A DNA stretch of 64,000 bases, from positions 373,501 through 437,500 of the forward strand of contig BOKP01000003.1 of NCBI GenBank assembly GCA_016861045.1, given 5' to 3'. Positions 53,656 to 62,490 of the stretch are shown here, in pieces. The translations under genes were made by a program, and so were the position numbers. Positions within the stretch are counted from its first letter, which is position 1, and every line of letters begins with the position of its first letter. This DNA is from Actinomycetes bacterium (lineage in GTDB: Bacteria > Actinomycetota > Thermoleophilia > Solirubrobacterales > 70-9). The notes under the pieces were generated by a model. That model was not told the DNA's origin and ran no database searches. It worked only from the letters and a program-made list of their open reading frames with translations.

Positions 53656-54218
53656 CGCCCGGGAAGCAGCGTCGAAGCGATGCCGAGCGCAGCCGCCGGG
53701 TCGTGATCGAGACCGGGGTCGAGCTGCTCGCTGGCGACCCGGAGGCGGGGATGCAGGAGGTCGCCGACGCATCCGGCCTCGGCCGGACGACCGTCTATCG
53801 GCACTTCCCCAGCCGCGAGATCCTGCTCGAGGCGGTGATCGAAGAGATCCTGGACCGGTCTCGCCGCGAGCTCGAGGCGGCGGTCGCCGACGACGACCCG
53901 GAGGCCGCGATCCGCGGGCTCGGCGCGACGTCGATCGGCCTCGCGCTCCGCTTCGGTCGCCTGTTCGCGAGCCGGGACGAGACCAGCGCCGCCTACGAGG
54001 CGTTCAAGCACGACGACAGCAGCCCGGCGCGCCGGTTCCTCGCGACCGCCCGCGGCCGCGGCCGGATCCGCGACGACATGCCGGTCGGCTGGATGCGGAG
54101 CGTGATCCAGGCGGTCACCTTCACGGCGGTCGACGAGATCGGCGCGGGCACCCTCGCCGAGGACGCCGCGGTCCGGCTCGCGGGCGACACCCTGGTCTCG
54201 ATCCTGATCCGGGGATAG
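53652..54218 (+). CDS. TetR-family regulator 2 of a tandem pair
   Basis: A 188-residue TetR regulator with HTH VVIETGVELLAGDPEAGMQEVADASGLGRTTVYRHFPSREILL. It overlaps its paralogue by ATGA. The pair probably arose by tandem duplication and could form heterodimers. It converges on the epimerase gene with only six bases between. Confidence 0.9.
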   Translation: MTPGKQRRSDAERSRRVVIETGVELLAGDPEAGMQEVADASGLGRTTVYRHFPSREILLEAVIEEILDRSRRELEAAVADDDPEAAIRGLGATSIGLALRFGRLFASRDETSAAYEAFKHDDSSPARRFLATARGRGRIRDDMPVGWMRSVIQAVTFTAVDEIGAGTLAEDAAVRLAGDTLVSILIRG

Positions 54219-54224
54219 GGCCGG

Positions 54225-55244
54225 TCAGAGCACGCCGGCCGCGCGGGCGGCCGCGACCGTCTCGCGCAGCGTCGATTCGGCGTCCGAGCGCGGCTCCCAA
54301 CCGAGCTCGCGACGGGCCTTCGCCGTATCCATGAGCGTCGGCGCGCGGAACGCGTTCAGCCAACCGATCTCGGGCGGCAGCCCCGGGACCCGCCCGGCGA
54401 CGGCGCCGAGCGCGCCGACCGCGGCGCCCGGCACCGGTACCGACCGCCAGCCGCATGCGCGAGCCATCCGGCCGACGGTCATCGTCCCGGGGCCGGCGAG
54501 GTTGTAGCGGCCGGGCGGGCCGATCCCCTCGACCGCCGCCCGCAGCGCGGCGGCGACTTCGTCGGTGTGGACGAGCTGGAACTCCATCCCCGGATCGGGC
54601 AGGACCGGGCCGAGGAGCGGGACCCGGTCGAGCGCCTGGCGGACGAGCCGGAGCTGCCCGTAGACGGGGAGCATCCGTACCGTCGTCTCGATCAGGGTCA
54701 GCGCGCCCGGGCCGGCGACGATGCACGGGCGGAAGACCCAGGCCTCGGTCGCGGCGGCTGCGACGCAGTCGTCGAGGACGTCCTCGAGCGCGGCCTTGTG
54801 GGCGGAGTAGTAGAAGCTCTCGGTCGCCCGCGGCGGCACATCCTCGGTCAGGGGCTGCGGGTTGTCGGCATGAAAGCCGTAGGCGGCGACCGAGGACGTG
54901 TAGACGAGCCGGCCCACCCCGGCCGCGACGGTCGCCTCGAAGACGTTGCGGCTGCCCTCGGTGTTGATCCGCCGCGCCTCGCCGCGATCGCCGACGACGA
55001 TGAAGGCGAGGTGGACGACGACGTCGGCCCCGTCGACGAGCGCCGCGACCGAGGCGCGGTCGAGGACGTCGCCGCGCTGGTAGCCGACCTTCGCCGACAG
55101 GCCGTGCGCGGCCGGGTCGAACGGCCGCCGCGCCATGCCGACGACCCTCCCCACCGCCGGCGAGGCGTCGAGCGCCCGCAGCGCCGCGACGCCGATGTCC
55201 CCGGTCGGGCCGGTCACGGCGACCCTGAGCCCGGACCCGCTCAT
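54225..55244 (-). CDS. NAD-dependent epimerase/dehydratase (extended SDR)
   Basis: A 339-residue extended short-chain dehydrogenase. The cofactor loop is VAVTGPTGDIGVAAL, and the active-site Tyr and Lys are in FYYSAHKAALE. LVYTSSVAAYG supplies the catalytic Ser. The substrate, probably a nucleotide sugar or a related diol, cannot be told. It is near but not in an operon with the tandem TetR genes. Confidence 0.88.
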   Translation of the reverse strand: MSGSGLRVAVTGPTGDIGVAALRALDASPAVGRVVGMARRPFDPAAHGLSAKVGYQRGDVLDRASVAALVDGADVVVHLAFIVVGDRGEARRINTEGSRNVFEATVAAGVGRLVYTSSVAAYGFHADNPQPLTEDVPPRATESFYYSAHKAALEDVLDDCVAAAATEAWVFRPCIVAGPGALTLIETTVRMLPVYGQLRLVRQALDRVPLLGPVLPDPGMEFQLVHTDEVAAALRAAVEGIGPPGRYNLAGPGTMTVGRMARACGWRSVPVPGAAVGALGAVAGRVPGLPPEIGWLNAFRAPTLMDTAKARRELGWEPRSDAESTLRETVAAARAAGVL

Positions 55245-55432
55245 GGGGTCCGGCGACCCGGACGGCCCTCGCGATCGGCGCGCCGCGCCGCCGCTCGACC
55301 GCGATCGGGGCGGCAGCCGCGGTGACGGGTCGCCGGCGCTATGAGGTCCATGACCGCGGTCGAGTCTATCCCGGGCGCCGGCCCACAGCCACAGGGGGCC
55401 CCGGCCCCGTCCGGAGTTGCGAGGATTGACCG

Positions 55433-56563
55433 GTGGCCACGACCGCCCTGATCTCCGATCTCCACCTCGGCGCCCGCTCGGGCAGCGACGTGCTGCGCCG
55501 CCCGGCGCTGCGCTCGCGCCTGATCGAGGCGATCACGGCGGCCGGGGTCGATCGGGTGGTCCTCCTCGGCGACATCGTCGAGCTCCGCGACGGGCCGCTG
55601 GAGGAGTCGCTCGCGGCGGCACGGCCGCTGTTCTCCGAGCTCGGCGCCGCGCTCGGGACGGGAACCGTGATCCTCGTTCCCGGCAACCACGACCACCGCC
55701 TGCTCGGCTCCTGGTTCGACCGCGCCCGCCACGGGCGCGCCCGCGGCGCCGTCGCCGAGCTCGTCGCCGAGCCGCATCCTGCGGTCCGCTCGCTCGCCGG
55801 CTGGCTCGGCGAGGCCCGCCTCGAGGTCCGCTACCCGGGCCTCTGGGTCCGTGACGACATCTACGCCACCCACGGCCATTACCTCGACAGCCACGCCACC
55901 CTGCCGACGATCGAGCGCCTCTCGGTCGCGGCCGTCGACCGCCTCGGCGGGACCCCGACCGGGCGGCGCCGGACGCCGGACGACTACGAGGAGGTTCACG
56001 CCCCCGTCTACGACCTGATCTTCAGCCTCGCCCAGGGCGGGCGCGTGCTCGGAAGCGACGAGGAGGGACGCTCGCGGGCGCTGCGGATCTGGCAGACGCT
56101 CGGCGGCGCCTCCGGGCAGGCGCGGACCCTGCGGGGCAAGCTGCTCGGCTCGGCCCTGATCCCGGCGACGCTGCGCGGCCTCGAGCAGGTCGGGCTCGGA
56201 CGCTTCAACCGAGACTTCTCGACCGCCGAGATCGGCCGCTCCGGGGTGGCGGCGATGCACGTCGTCGTCGAACGGCTCGGGATCGACGCCGACCACGTGA
56301 TCTTCGGCCACATCCACCGCCGCGGCTCGCTGCCCGGGGAGCACGAGGACGGCGGCGCGCCCGCCTGGCGCCGCAACGGCGTCACCCTGCACAACACGGG
56401 CAACTGGCTCTACGCCGAGGCCCTGCTCGGCCGGGCCGTCCCCGAGAGCCCGTTCTGGCCGGGCTCGATGATCCTCGTCGGCGAGGCCGGCCCGCCGGAG
56501 CTGGTCGAGGTGCTCGCCGACGTCGATCGCGAGGTCCTCGCCGGACGCGCCGGCGCCCGCTGA
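55433..56563 (+). CDS. Metallophosphoesterase
   Basis: A 376-residue calcineurin-type phosphoesterase. The metal-site blocks are all present in order: ISDLHLGAR, LLGDIVELRDG, VPGNHDHRLL, THGHYLDSH and FGHIHRRG. The spacing resembles UDP-diacylglucosamine hydrolase-like enzymes, but lipid A synthesis is not expected in this phylum, so the substrate is open. The start is GTG 55433. Confidence 0.88.
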   Translation: MATTALISDLHLGARSGSDVLRRPALRSRLIEAITAAGVDRVVLLGDIVELRDGPLEESLAAARPLFSELGAALGTGTVILVPGNHDHRLLGSWFDRARHGRARGAVAELVAEPHPAVRSLAGWLGEARLEVRYPGLWVRDDIYATHGHYLDSHATLPTIERLSVAAVDRLGGTPTGRRRTPDDYEEVHAPVYDLIFSLAQGGRVLGSDEEGRSRALRIWQTLGGASGQARTLRGKLLGSALIPATLRGLEQVGLGRFNRDFSTAEIGRSGVAAMHVVVERLGIDADHVIFGHIHRRGSLPGEHEDGGAPAWRRNGVTLHNTGNWLYAEALLGRAVPESPFWPGSMILVGEAGPPELVEVLADVDREVLAGRAGAR

Positions 56564-56614
56564 GGGCCCCCGGCACAGTCCGCCCCGGGGCCGGCGTCCG
56601 CCTCCGCGCTGCGC

Positions 56615-57112
56615 TCAGTGCCCGCCGGACCCGCCGGCGAGCAGGCGCAGCGCGTGCGGGAGCGCCGGCGCGATCGCCTCCCCCGCCTCCGCGATCGCCT
56701 TCGGGCTGCCCGGGAAGTTGACGATCAGCGTCCGGCCGCGGATCGCCGCGACGCTGCGGGAGAGCATCCAGTGCGGCGTGTGCTCGCGCGAGGCGAGCCG
56801 CATCGCCTCGGCGATCCCGGGCGCCTCGCGGTCGGCGACCGCGCGCGTCGCCTCGGGAGTGACGTCGTCGGGCGCGAAGCCGGTGCCGCCGGTGGTGAGG
56901 ACGAGCCGGCACCCCTCCTCGTCGCAGAGGCCGCGAAGCCGGTCGGCGATCAGCTCGCGGTCGTCGGGAAGCAGGTCGCGGACGGCGACCTCGACGCCGA
57001 CCGCGGCCGCGTAGCCGGCGAGGCGATCGCCGCTCTCGTCCCCCTCCCCACCGCCGGCCGCGCGCGAGGAGCTGATCGTCAGCACGGCCGCCCGCGGCCG
57101 CTCGGCGGTCAC
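56615..57112 (-). CDS. Molybdopterin adenylyltransferase/MoaB-type protein
   Basis: A 165-residue member of the MogA/MoaB family that adenylylates molybdopterin before metal insertion. LVLTTGGTGFAPDDVTPEATRAV is the binding signature, and TLIVNFPGSPKA the second. It is the last gene of the moeA-moaDE-moaC-mog block on the minus strand, 85 bases after moaC. Confidence 0.92.
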   Translation of the reverse strand: MTAERPRAAVLTISSSRAAGGGEGDESGDRLAGYAAAVGVEVAVRDLLPDDRELIADRLRGLCDEEGCRLVLTTGGTGFAPDDVTPEATRAVADREAPGIAEAMRLASREHTPHWMLSRSVAAIRGRTLIVNFPGSPKAIAEAGEAIAPALPHALRLLAGGSGGH

Positions 57113-57197
57113 CGCGCCGCCCTCCTCCGCGGCGCGCGGCGGCCCGCCGCGCGCCGGGCGACATCTCCGGTCGCCCGGCCGATCGCGGATCCGCCGG

Positions 57198-57698
57198 TCA
57201 TCGGGCGCCCGCCGCGTTCCACTCGCCGCTCGCGCCGCCGCTCTTGTGGAGCAGGCGGACGCGCTCGATCACGACGCCGCGCTCGACCCCCTTGACCATG
57301 TCGTAGACGGTCAGCGCCGCGATCGCGGCGGCCGCCATCGCCTCGATCTCGACCCCGGTGCGGCCGACGCAGCGGGCCTCCGCGGTGAGGACGACGAGCC
57401 CCGCCCCGACGTCGACCTCGGCGGCGACGTCGGCGAAGCTGAGCGGTAGCGGGTGGGCGAGCGGGACCAGCCCCCCCGCCTGCTTGGCCGCGGCGATCCC
57501 GGCGAGCCGGGCCGGGCCGAGGACGTCGCCCTTCGGCCCGTCGCCCTCGGCGACGGCGCGCGCCGTCGCCGCCGTCATCGCGACCCGCGCCTCGGCGACC
57601 GCGCGGCGCTCGCTCTCGGGCTTGGCGCCGACGTCGACCATCCGCGCGGCCCCGTCGGGGCCGATGTGGGTCAGGCCGGGCTCGTCCCCTCCACCCAT
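57198..57698 (-). CDS. moaC: Cyclic pyranopterin monophosphate synthase
   Basis: Converts the MoaA product to cPMP. A 166-residue protein with LTHIGPDGAARMVDVGAKPESERRAVAEA, GPKGDVL and AHPLPLSF (active-site pocket), TGVEIEAMAAA and YDMVKGVERG. The family end LLHKSGGKSG is LLHKSGGASG here. Its start lies 28 bases inside the moaD-moaE gene. No moaA is in the window. Confidence 0.95.
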   Translation of the reverse strand: MGGGDEPGLTHIGPDGAARMVDVGAKPESERRAVAEARVAMTAATARAVAEGDGPKGDVLGPARLAGIAAAKQAGGLVPLAHPLPLSFADVAAEVDVGAGLVVLTAEARCVGRTGVEIEAMAAAAIAALTVYDMVKGVERGVVIERVRLLHKSGGASGEWNAAGAR

Positions 57699-58369
57699 CG
57701 GGCCTCACCTCCCTCGATCTCGCGCTTCCAGATCGGCGCCTCGGCCTTGATCCGGTCGATCGCCTCGCGGGCGCCGGCGAACGCCTCGCCCCGGTGGGCT
57801 GCGGCGACCGCGACGATCACGCTCGGCTCACCGAGCGGGACCGCGCCGGTCCGGTGCTCCGCCGCGACCGCCTCGAGCCCGTGCCGCTCGCGGCAGTCGG
57901 CGAGGATCGCCGCGATCCGCTCCTCGGCCATCTCGACGTAGGCCTCGTAGTCGAGGCTCTCGACCTCGCGGGTGACGCCCTGGAAGGTGACGACCGCGCC
58001 GGCGCCGCGCCGGCTGACCAGCGCCGCGACTCGCTCGAGCGAGAGCGGCTCGCCGCTGACCCGGCTGTGGACGTCGGCGCCGCCGCCGCTGACCGGCGGG
58101 ATCAGCGCGAGCTCGTCGCCGGCCCGGAGCTCGGTGTCGGCGGTCGCGTAATCGCGATTGACGGCCATCGTCACCGGCATCCGCTCGATGAGGCCGGCGA
58201 GCGCCGGCTCGGCGGCGATCGCCCCGAGCGCGTCCGCGACCGTGGCCCCGGGCTCGAGCTCGACCGCGATCCGGTCGCGGCCGGCACGCTCGCGGAGGAT
58301 CGCGAACAGGCGCACGTCGACGGTCATCGCTTCCATCCGCCCCGAGGCTAGCCGTCCGTCGCGTCTCAT
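57671..58369 (-). CDS. MoaD-MoaE fusion (molybdopterin synthase)
   Basis: Both subunits of MPT synthase in one chain of 232 residues. Residues about 15-97 are MoaD, a ubiquitin-like fold ending in ALIPPVSGGG. The rest is MoaE, with GAVVTFQGVTRE, AEERIAAI, VAVAAAHRGEAFAGAREAIDRIKAEAPIWKRE. MoaD must expose its Gly-Gly end as a thiocarboxylate, so the fusion implies cleavage after the glycines, as known for the mycobacterial MoaX fusion. ATG 58369 overlaps the moeA stop (ATGA); ATG 58336 or 58327 are alternatives closer to the MoaD fold. Confidence 0.93.
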   Translation of the reverse strand: MRRDGRLASGRMEAMTVDVRLFAILRERAGRDRIAVELEPGATVADALGAIAAEPALAGLIERMPVTMAVNRDYATADTELRAGDELALIPPVSGGGADVHSRVSGEPLSLERVAALVSRRGAGAVVTFQGVTREVESLDYEAYVEMAEERIAAILADCRERHGLEAVAAEHRTGAVPLGEPSVIVAVAAAHRGEAFAGAREAIDRIKAEAPIWKREIEGGEARWVEGTSPA

Positions 58370-59577
58370 CGCAGCAGCTCGACCGGAAGGGCGGTCCCGG
58401 CCGCGAGCTCGTCGGCGTCCGCCGGCGCGAAGGCAAGCCCGTCGGCGCCCAGCATCGAGGTGAGGACGTGCGATCCCTGCGGCCCGGTCGGCGTCGCCTC
58501 CCAGCCCGCGGCCCCGGCCCCGAGCCGGACCCGGATCGCCTCGGCGCGCCCCCGGGCCTTCTCGTAGGGCGTCGTCAGACGCGCCGTGACCCTGCTCGCG
58601 CCCGGGTCGGCGCCCTGCATCGCCAGCAGCGCCGGGCGGGCGAAGAGCAGAAAGGTGACCATCGCCGAGACCGGGTTGCCCGGGAGGCCGAAGACGAGCG
58701 TCCCGCTCGGGCCGACGCCGAAGTACGTCGGCTTGCCGGGGCGCAGGGCGACGCCCCAGAAGACCTGCTCGACCTCGAGCGCCTCGAGCGCCGGGCGGAC
58801 GTGGTCGTGCTCGCCGACCGAGACACCCCCGCAGACGACGAGGGCGTCGGCGGCGAGCCCGCGCTCGACGGCCCTGGTCGTGGTGCCGCGATCGTCCCCG
58901 ATCACGGCCACGGAATCGACCGCGGCGCCGGCATCGGTGGCGAGCGGTGGCACCGCGTAGGCGTTGGAGTCGTGGATCTGGCCGGGGCCGAGCTCGCGGT
59001 CGGGCTCGACCAGCTCATCGCCGGTGAGCACGACGGCGACACGCGGCCGCCGCGCGCACTCGACGGCGGCGACCCCGCCCGCCGCGAGGGCGCCGAGAGC
59101 GGCGGCGCCGATCCGGATGCCCGTCTCGAGCAGGACGTCGCCGGCGCGGACGTCCTCGCCGGCGCGACGGATGTTCGCGCCGGGCCCGACCGCGTCGAGG
59201 ACGGCGACCGCGTCGCCGCTGCGGTCGGTGTCCTCGACGCGGATGACCGCGTCGGCGCCGGCGGGGATCATCGCCCCGGTCGAGATCGCGATGGCTTCGC
59301 CGCGGCCGAGCTCGGCGGCGGCCGGCCGGCCCGCGCGCGACTCATCGACGACCCGCAGCTCCCGGGGAGCCTCCCGGCGCGCGTCCGCCACCTCGCCGGC
59401 GCTGACGGCGAAGCCGTCCATCGCCGAGTTGTCGAACCCGGGCACGTCGACGTTGGAGGCGGCCTCGCGGGCGAGAAACCGCCCTTCGGCGGCGCGCAGC
59501 GCGACCACCTCGCGGCCGGTCCGCCCGGTGCGGTCGAGCACGAGCGCGCGGGCCGTCTCGATGTCGATCAGGGCCAT
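58366..59577 (-). CDS. moeA: Molybdopterin molybdotransferase
   Basis: Inserts molybdate into adenylylated molybdopterin. A 403-residue protein with NVDVPGFDNSAMDGFAV, ISTGAMIPAGADAVIRVEDT, GPGQIHDSNAY, VVCGGVSVGEHDHV and FGLPGNPVSAMVTF, the full MoeA set. It is first in the minus-strand Moco operon and is divergent from mobA by 37 bases. Confidence 0.96.
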   Translation of the reverse strand: MALIDIETARALVLDRTGRTGREVVALRAAEGRFLAREAASNVDVPGFDNSAMDGFAVSAGEVADARREAPRELRVVDESRAGRPAAAELGRGEAIAISTGAMIPAGADAVIRVEDTDRSGDAVAVLDAVGPGANIRRAGEDVRAGDVLLETGIRIGAAALGALAAGGVAAVECARRPRVAVVLTGDELVEPDRELGPGQIHDSNAYAVPPLATDAGAAVDSVAVIGDDRGTTTRAVERGLAADALVVCGGVSVGEHDHVRPALEALEVEQVFWGVALRPGKPTYFGVGPSGTLVFGLPGNPVSAMVTFLLFARPALLAMQGADPGASRVTARLTTPYEKARGRAEAIRVRLGAGAAGWEATPTGPQGSHVLTSMLGADGLAFAPADADELAAGTALPVELLR

Positions 59578-59614
59578 CGGCGGATCATCGCGGATCGCTG
59601 CGAGACTGGAGGCG

Positions 59615-60235
59615 ATGAGGGCGAGCCGGGCGGCGATCTTGGCGGGCGGGCGCGGCAGCAGGATCGGCGGCCTGAAGGCCGCTGTCGAGCTGGCGGGGCG
59701 GCCGCTGATCGCCTACCCGATCGCGGCCGCGCGCGAGGCGGGGCTGGAGCCGCTGGTGGTCGCGAAGCACGCCTTCGAGCTGCCGCCGCTCGACTGCGAG
59801 CTCCTGCTCGAGCCGGCCGAGCCTGCCCATCCGCTGACCGGCATCGTCGCGGCGTTGGAGCACCTCGGCGAGCCGGTCGTGGTCGTGGCCTGCGACCTGC
59901 CGCTCCTGCCGGCGGCGCTGATCGCCGCCCTCGCCGCCCGCGAGGCCCCGCTCGTCGTCCCCACCGACCCCGGCCCACAGCCGCTGATCGCCCGCTACGA
60001 GCCGGAGCTCCTGCCCCGCCTGCGGGCCTGGCTTGCGACCTCCGCCCCGCTGCGGCGGCTCGCGGTCGAGCTCGAGGCCGAGGCCATCGCCGGCGCCGAG
60101 CTCCGCGCCTTCGGCGACCCGCGGAGGTTCCTCGCCAACGTCAACGACCGCGAGAGCCTGGCCCGGGCCGAGGCGCTGCTCGCCGGCCCCGGTCCGCGTG
60201 CGGGGACCGATCCGGGGCAGGCGGGCAAGACCTAG
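59615..60235 (+). CDS. mobA: Molybdenum cofactor guanylyltransferase
   Basis: Adds GMP to Mo-molybdopterin to make the guanine dinucleotide form used by formate-dehydrogenase-type enzymes. The nucleotide loop is AAILAGGRGSRIGGLKAAVELAGRPLI. VVVACDLPLLP is the metal-binding strand, and FLANVNDRESLARAE the C-terminal family end. ATG 59615 has GGAGG just upstream; the length is 206 residues. Its stop shares the palindrome CTAG (60232-60235) with the stop of the convergent molybdoenzyme gene. Confidence 0.9.
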   Translation: MRASRAAILAGGRGSRIGGLKAAVELAGRPLIAYPIAAAREAGLEPLVVAKHAFELPPLDCELLLEPAEPAHPLTGIVAALEHLGEPVVVVACDLPLLPAALIAALAAREAPLVVPTDPGPQPLIARYEPELLPRLRAWLATSAPLRRLAVELEAEAIAGAELRAFGDPRRFLANVNDRESLARAEALLAGPGPRAGTDPGQAGKT

Positions 60236-62460
60236 AGCGGGACGACCTCCACGCGCGTGTTGTAGTCGGGGATGTCGGCCTCGGGTGAGCGCCGCCGGCC
60301 AAGCAGCACGTTGCCCTCGGGCCAGTGCACCTGGAGGTTCCCGGGCGCGAGCGGCGCCGTCAGGACCGTGCAGGAGAGCTCGCCATGACCGCTTCGCAGG
60401 AGCACCCGGTCACCGTCTCCGACGCCGAGCCGCTCGGCATCGGCGGGGGCGATCAGGACCGCTTCGCGGACCGCCCCGGTGAGCGCGTCGGAGCGCTCCT
60501 GCACCATCGAGTTGAACTGCTTGCCGCGCCGCGTCGAGAGCGCGAAGCGCCCGTCGGCCGCGACCGGGTCGGGCACCGCGACGGCGACGAACCGGGCCCG
60601 GCCGTCCGCGGTCGGGAAGTCGGTCCCGGCCGGCAGGTGCGGGCCCCCGTACTGGAACGAGTCGCCGGCGGCCCGCAGCCCGGCGATCGGCTCGTAGCGG
60701 GGGACGGTGCGGGCGATCTCGGCGCGGATCGCCGGGGTGCCGGCGAAGCGGACCCGTTCGGCGAGCTCGGGGCGGACGCGGGCGGCGAGCTCGCCGAAGA
60801 CCTCCCACTCGGAGCGGGCTCCGGGGATCCGGCCGGGCCCTACCTCGGGGCTGAAGATCACCCGCCGCTCGGTGCTCGTCTCGGTGACGCCGCCGCGCGC
60901 CTCGTACCGCGTCTCGGCCGGGAGCACGAGGACCGCGCCGCCCGGCGGCGGATCGACCAGCATCTGCGAGGAGGCGACGATGTCCATGTGGACGCGCAGC
61001 GGGATCCGCCCGAGCGCGGCCGTCACGGCATCGGGATCGGGCAGGACCTCGCGGAAGTTGCCGCCGGCCGCGAACAGGAAGTCGAGCTCGCCGCGGCCGG
61101 CGGCGTCGAGCATCGCCGGCGCCGTCAGCCCCGGCCGGTCCGGCACCGGAAAACCCCAGCGCTCGCCGAGCGCCGCGGCGTTGTCCGCGTTGACCTCGGC
61201 GCCGCCCGGGAACGCGGTCGAGTAGCAGCCCATCTCGGCGCCGCCCTGGACCCCGGAGTGGCCGCGGATCGGCATCAGCCCGCAGCCCTCGCGGCCGACC
61301 CAGCCGCGCGCCAGCGCCAGGTTGACGATCGCGCGCACGTTGTCCTCGCCGCGCTCGTGCTGGGTCACCCCCATGCTCCAGACGACGATCCCGCTGCCGG
61401 CGCCGGCGAGCAGGTCGGCGAAGGCCGCCATCCGCTCGCGGCCGGCCCCGGAGACCGCCTCGAGGTCGTCCCAGCTCGCCGCCGTCGCGATCTCTCGGAC
61501 CGCATCGAACCCCTCGGTGTGCTCGGCGACGAACCGCTCATCGACGCCGCCGGTGGCAATCATGTGCTTGAGGGCGCCGACGAGGAAGCCGATGTCGCCG
61601 CCGGTCGCGACCGCGAAGTGCTCGTCGGCGATCCGCGTCCCGAACAGCGCGCTCTCCGGCTTCGAGGGCACCCAGTAGCGCTCCATCCCGGGCTCGCGGA
61701 ACGGGTTGACGACGACCACCTTCGTCCCGGCCTTCTTGGCGACGTGGAGGTACTTCATCGTCACCGGCTGGTTGTTGGCCGCGTTCGAGCCGATGAAGAC
61801 GATCACGTCGGTGCCGATCCAGTCCGAGTAGGAGCACGTCGTCGCGCCGACGCCGAGCGCGTCCTTGAGCGCGAACGTGCTCGGCGAGTGGCAGACCCGG
61901 GCGGCGTTGTCGACCGAGTTCGTGCCGATCGCCCGGACCGCCTTCTGGGCGGCGTAGTAGCCCTCGTTCGACATCCCGCGGCTCGTCAGGTAGAAGCCGC
62001 AGCGATCGGCTCCCGCCGCGCGGATCCGCCCTGCGGCCAGCTCCAGCGCCTCCTCCCAGGAGACGGGGTTGAAGCCGGGCTCGCCATGGCGGCGGAGCAT
62101 CGGCTCGGGGAGCCGGCCGAGCTCGCGCAGCCCGGCCGAAGGCATCCCGGTGAGCGCCGCGACGTCGGCGAGCCGGGAGGGGTCGAGCGGCCCGATCGTG
62201 TTCAGGCGCAGCAACCGCAGCCGGATGTTGCAGAGGTGGATCCCGGGGACCGTCCAGTCGGCGAGCCCCTTGCTGCCGAGCGCGCAGCCGTCGCAGACGC
62301 CCTCGTTCAGCACCCGCCAGGCGTAGCCGGCGCTGTCGCGGTTCTCCCACCCGGCGCGAAAGACCTCGAAGAAGTTGTTCGGGCGCTGCTCGCCGATCCC
62401 GAACGGCTTCAGGCTCGCCCAGTTCGACGGGGTCGGGCGCTTCGTCGGCTTGCGCGGCAC
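60232..62460 (-). CDS. Formate-dehydrogenase-like molybdopterin oxidoreductase
   Basis: A 742-residue enzyme of the FdhF/YdeP-type (oxidoreductase alpha subunit) family. GVCDGCALGSKGLADWTVPG with a later HLCNIRLRLLRLNT supplies the Cys residues of the family's iron-sulfur site. The molybdenum ligand is Cys190 in ARVCHSPST, where E. coli FdhF has selenocysteine. The C-terminal dinucleotide-binding domain has STRRGKQFNSMV and HWPEGNVLL. It is flanked by mobA and fdhD, so it receives bis-MGD. Its electron acceptor and exact substrate are unknown. The start is GTG 62460. Confidence 0.9.
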   Translation of the reverse strand: MPRKPTKRPTPSNWASLKPFGIGEQRPNNFFEVFRAGWENRDSAGYAWRVLNEGVCDGCALGSKGLADWTVPGIHLCNIRLRLLRLNTIGPLDPSRLADVAALTGMPSAGLRELGRLPEPMLRRHGEPGFNPVSWEEALELAAGRIRAAGADRCGFYLTSRGMSNEGYYAAQKAVRAIGTNSVDNAARVCHSPSTFALKDALGVGATTCSYSDWIGTDVIVFIGSNAANNQPVTMKYLHVAKKAGTKVVVVNPFREPGMERYWVPSKPESALFGTRIADEHFAVATGGDIGFLVGALKHMIATGGVDERFVAEHTEGFDAVREIATAASWDDLEAVSGAGRERMAAFADLLAGAGSGIVVWSMGVTQHERGEDNVRAIVNLALARGWVGREGCGLMPIRGHSGVQGGAEMGCYSTAFPGGAEVNADNAAALGERWGFPVPDRPGLTAPAMLDAAGRGELDFLFAAGGNFREVLPDPDAVTAALGRIPLRVHMDIVASSQMLVDPPPGGAVLVLPAETRYEARGGVTETSTERRVIFSPEVGPGRIPGARSEWEVFGELAARVRPELAERVRFAGTPAIRAEIARTVPRYEPIAGLRAAGDSFQYGGPHLPAGTDFPTADGRARFVAVAVPDPVAADGRFALSTRRGKQFNSMVQERSDALTGAVREAVLIAPADAERLGVGDGDRVLLRSGHGELSCTVLTAPLAPGNLQVHWPEGNVLLGRRRSPEADIPDYNTRVEVVPL

Positions 62461-62490
62461 GCGAGGGAGGCTAGCCGGGCCCGCCCGCGG

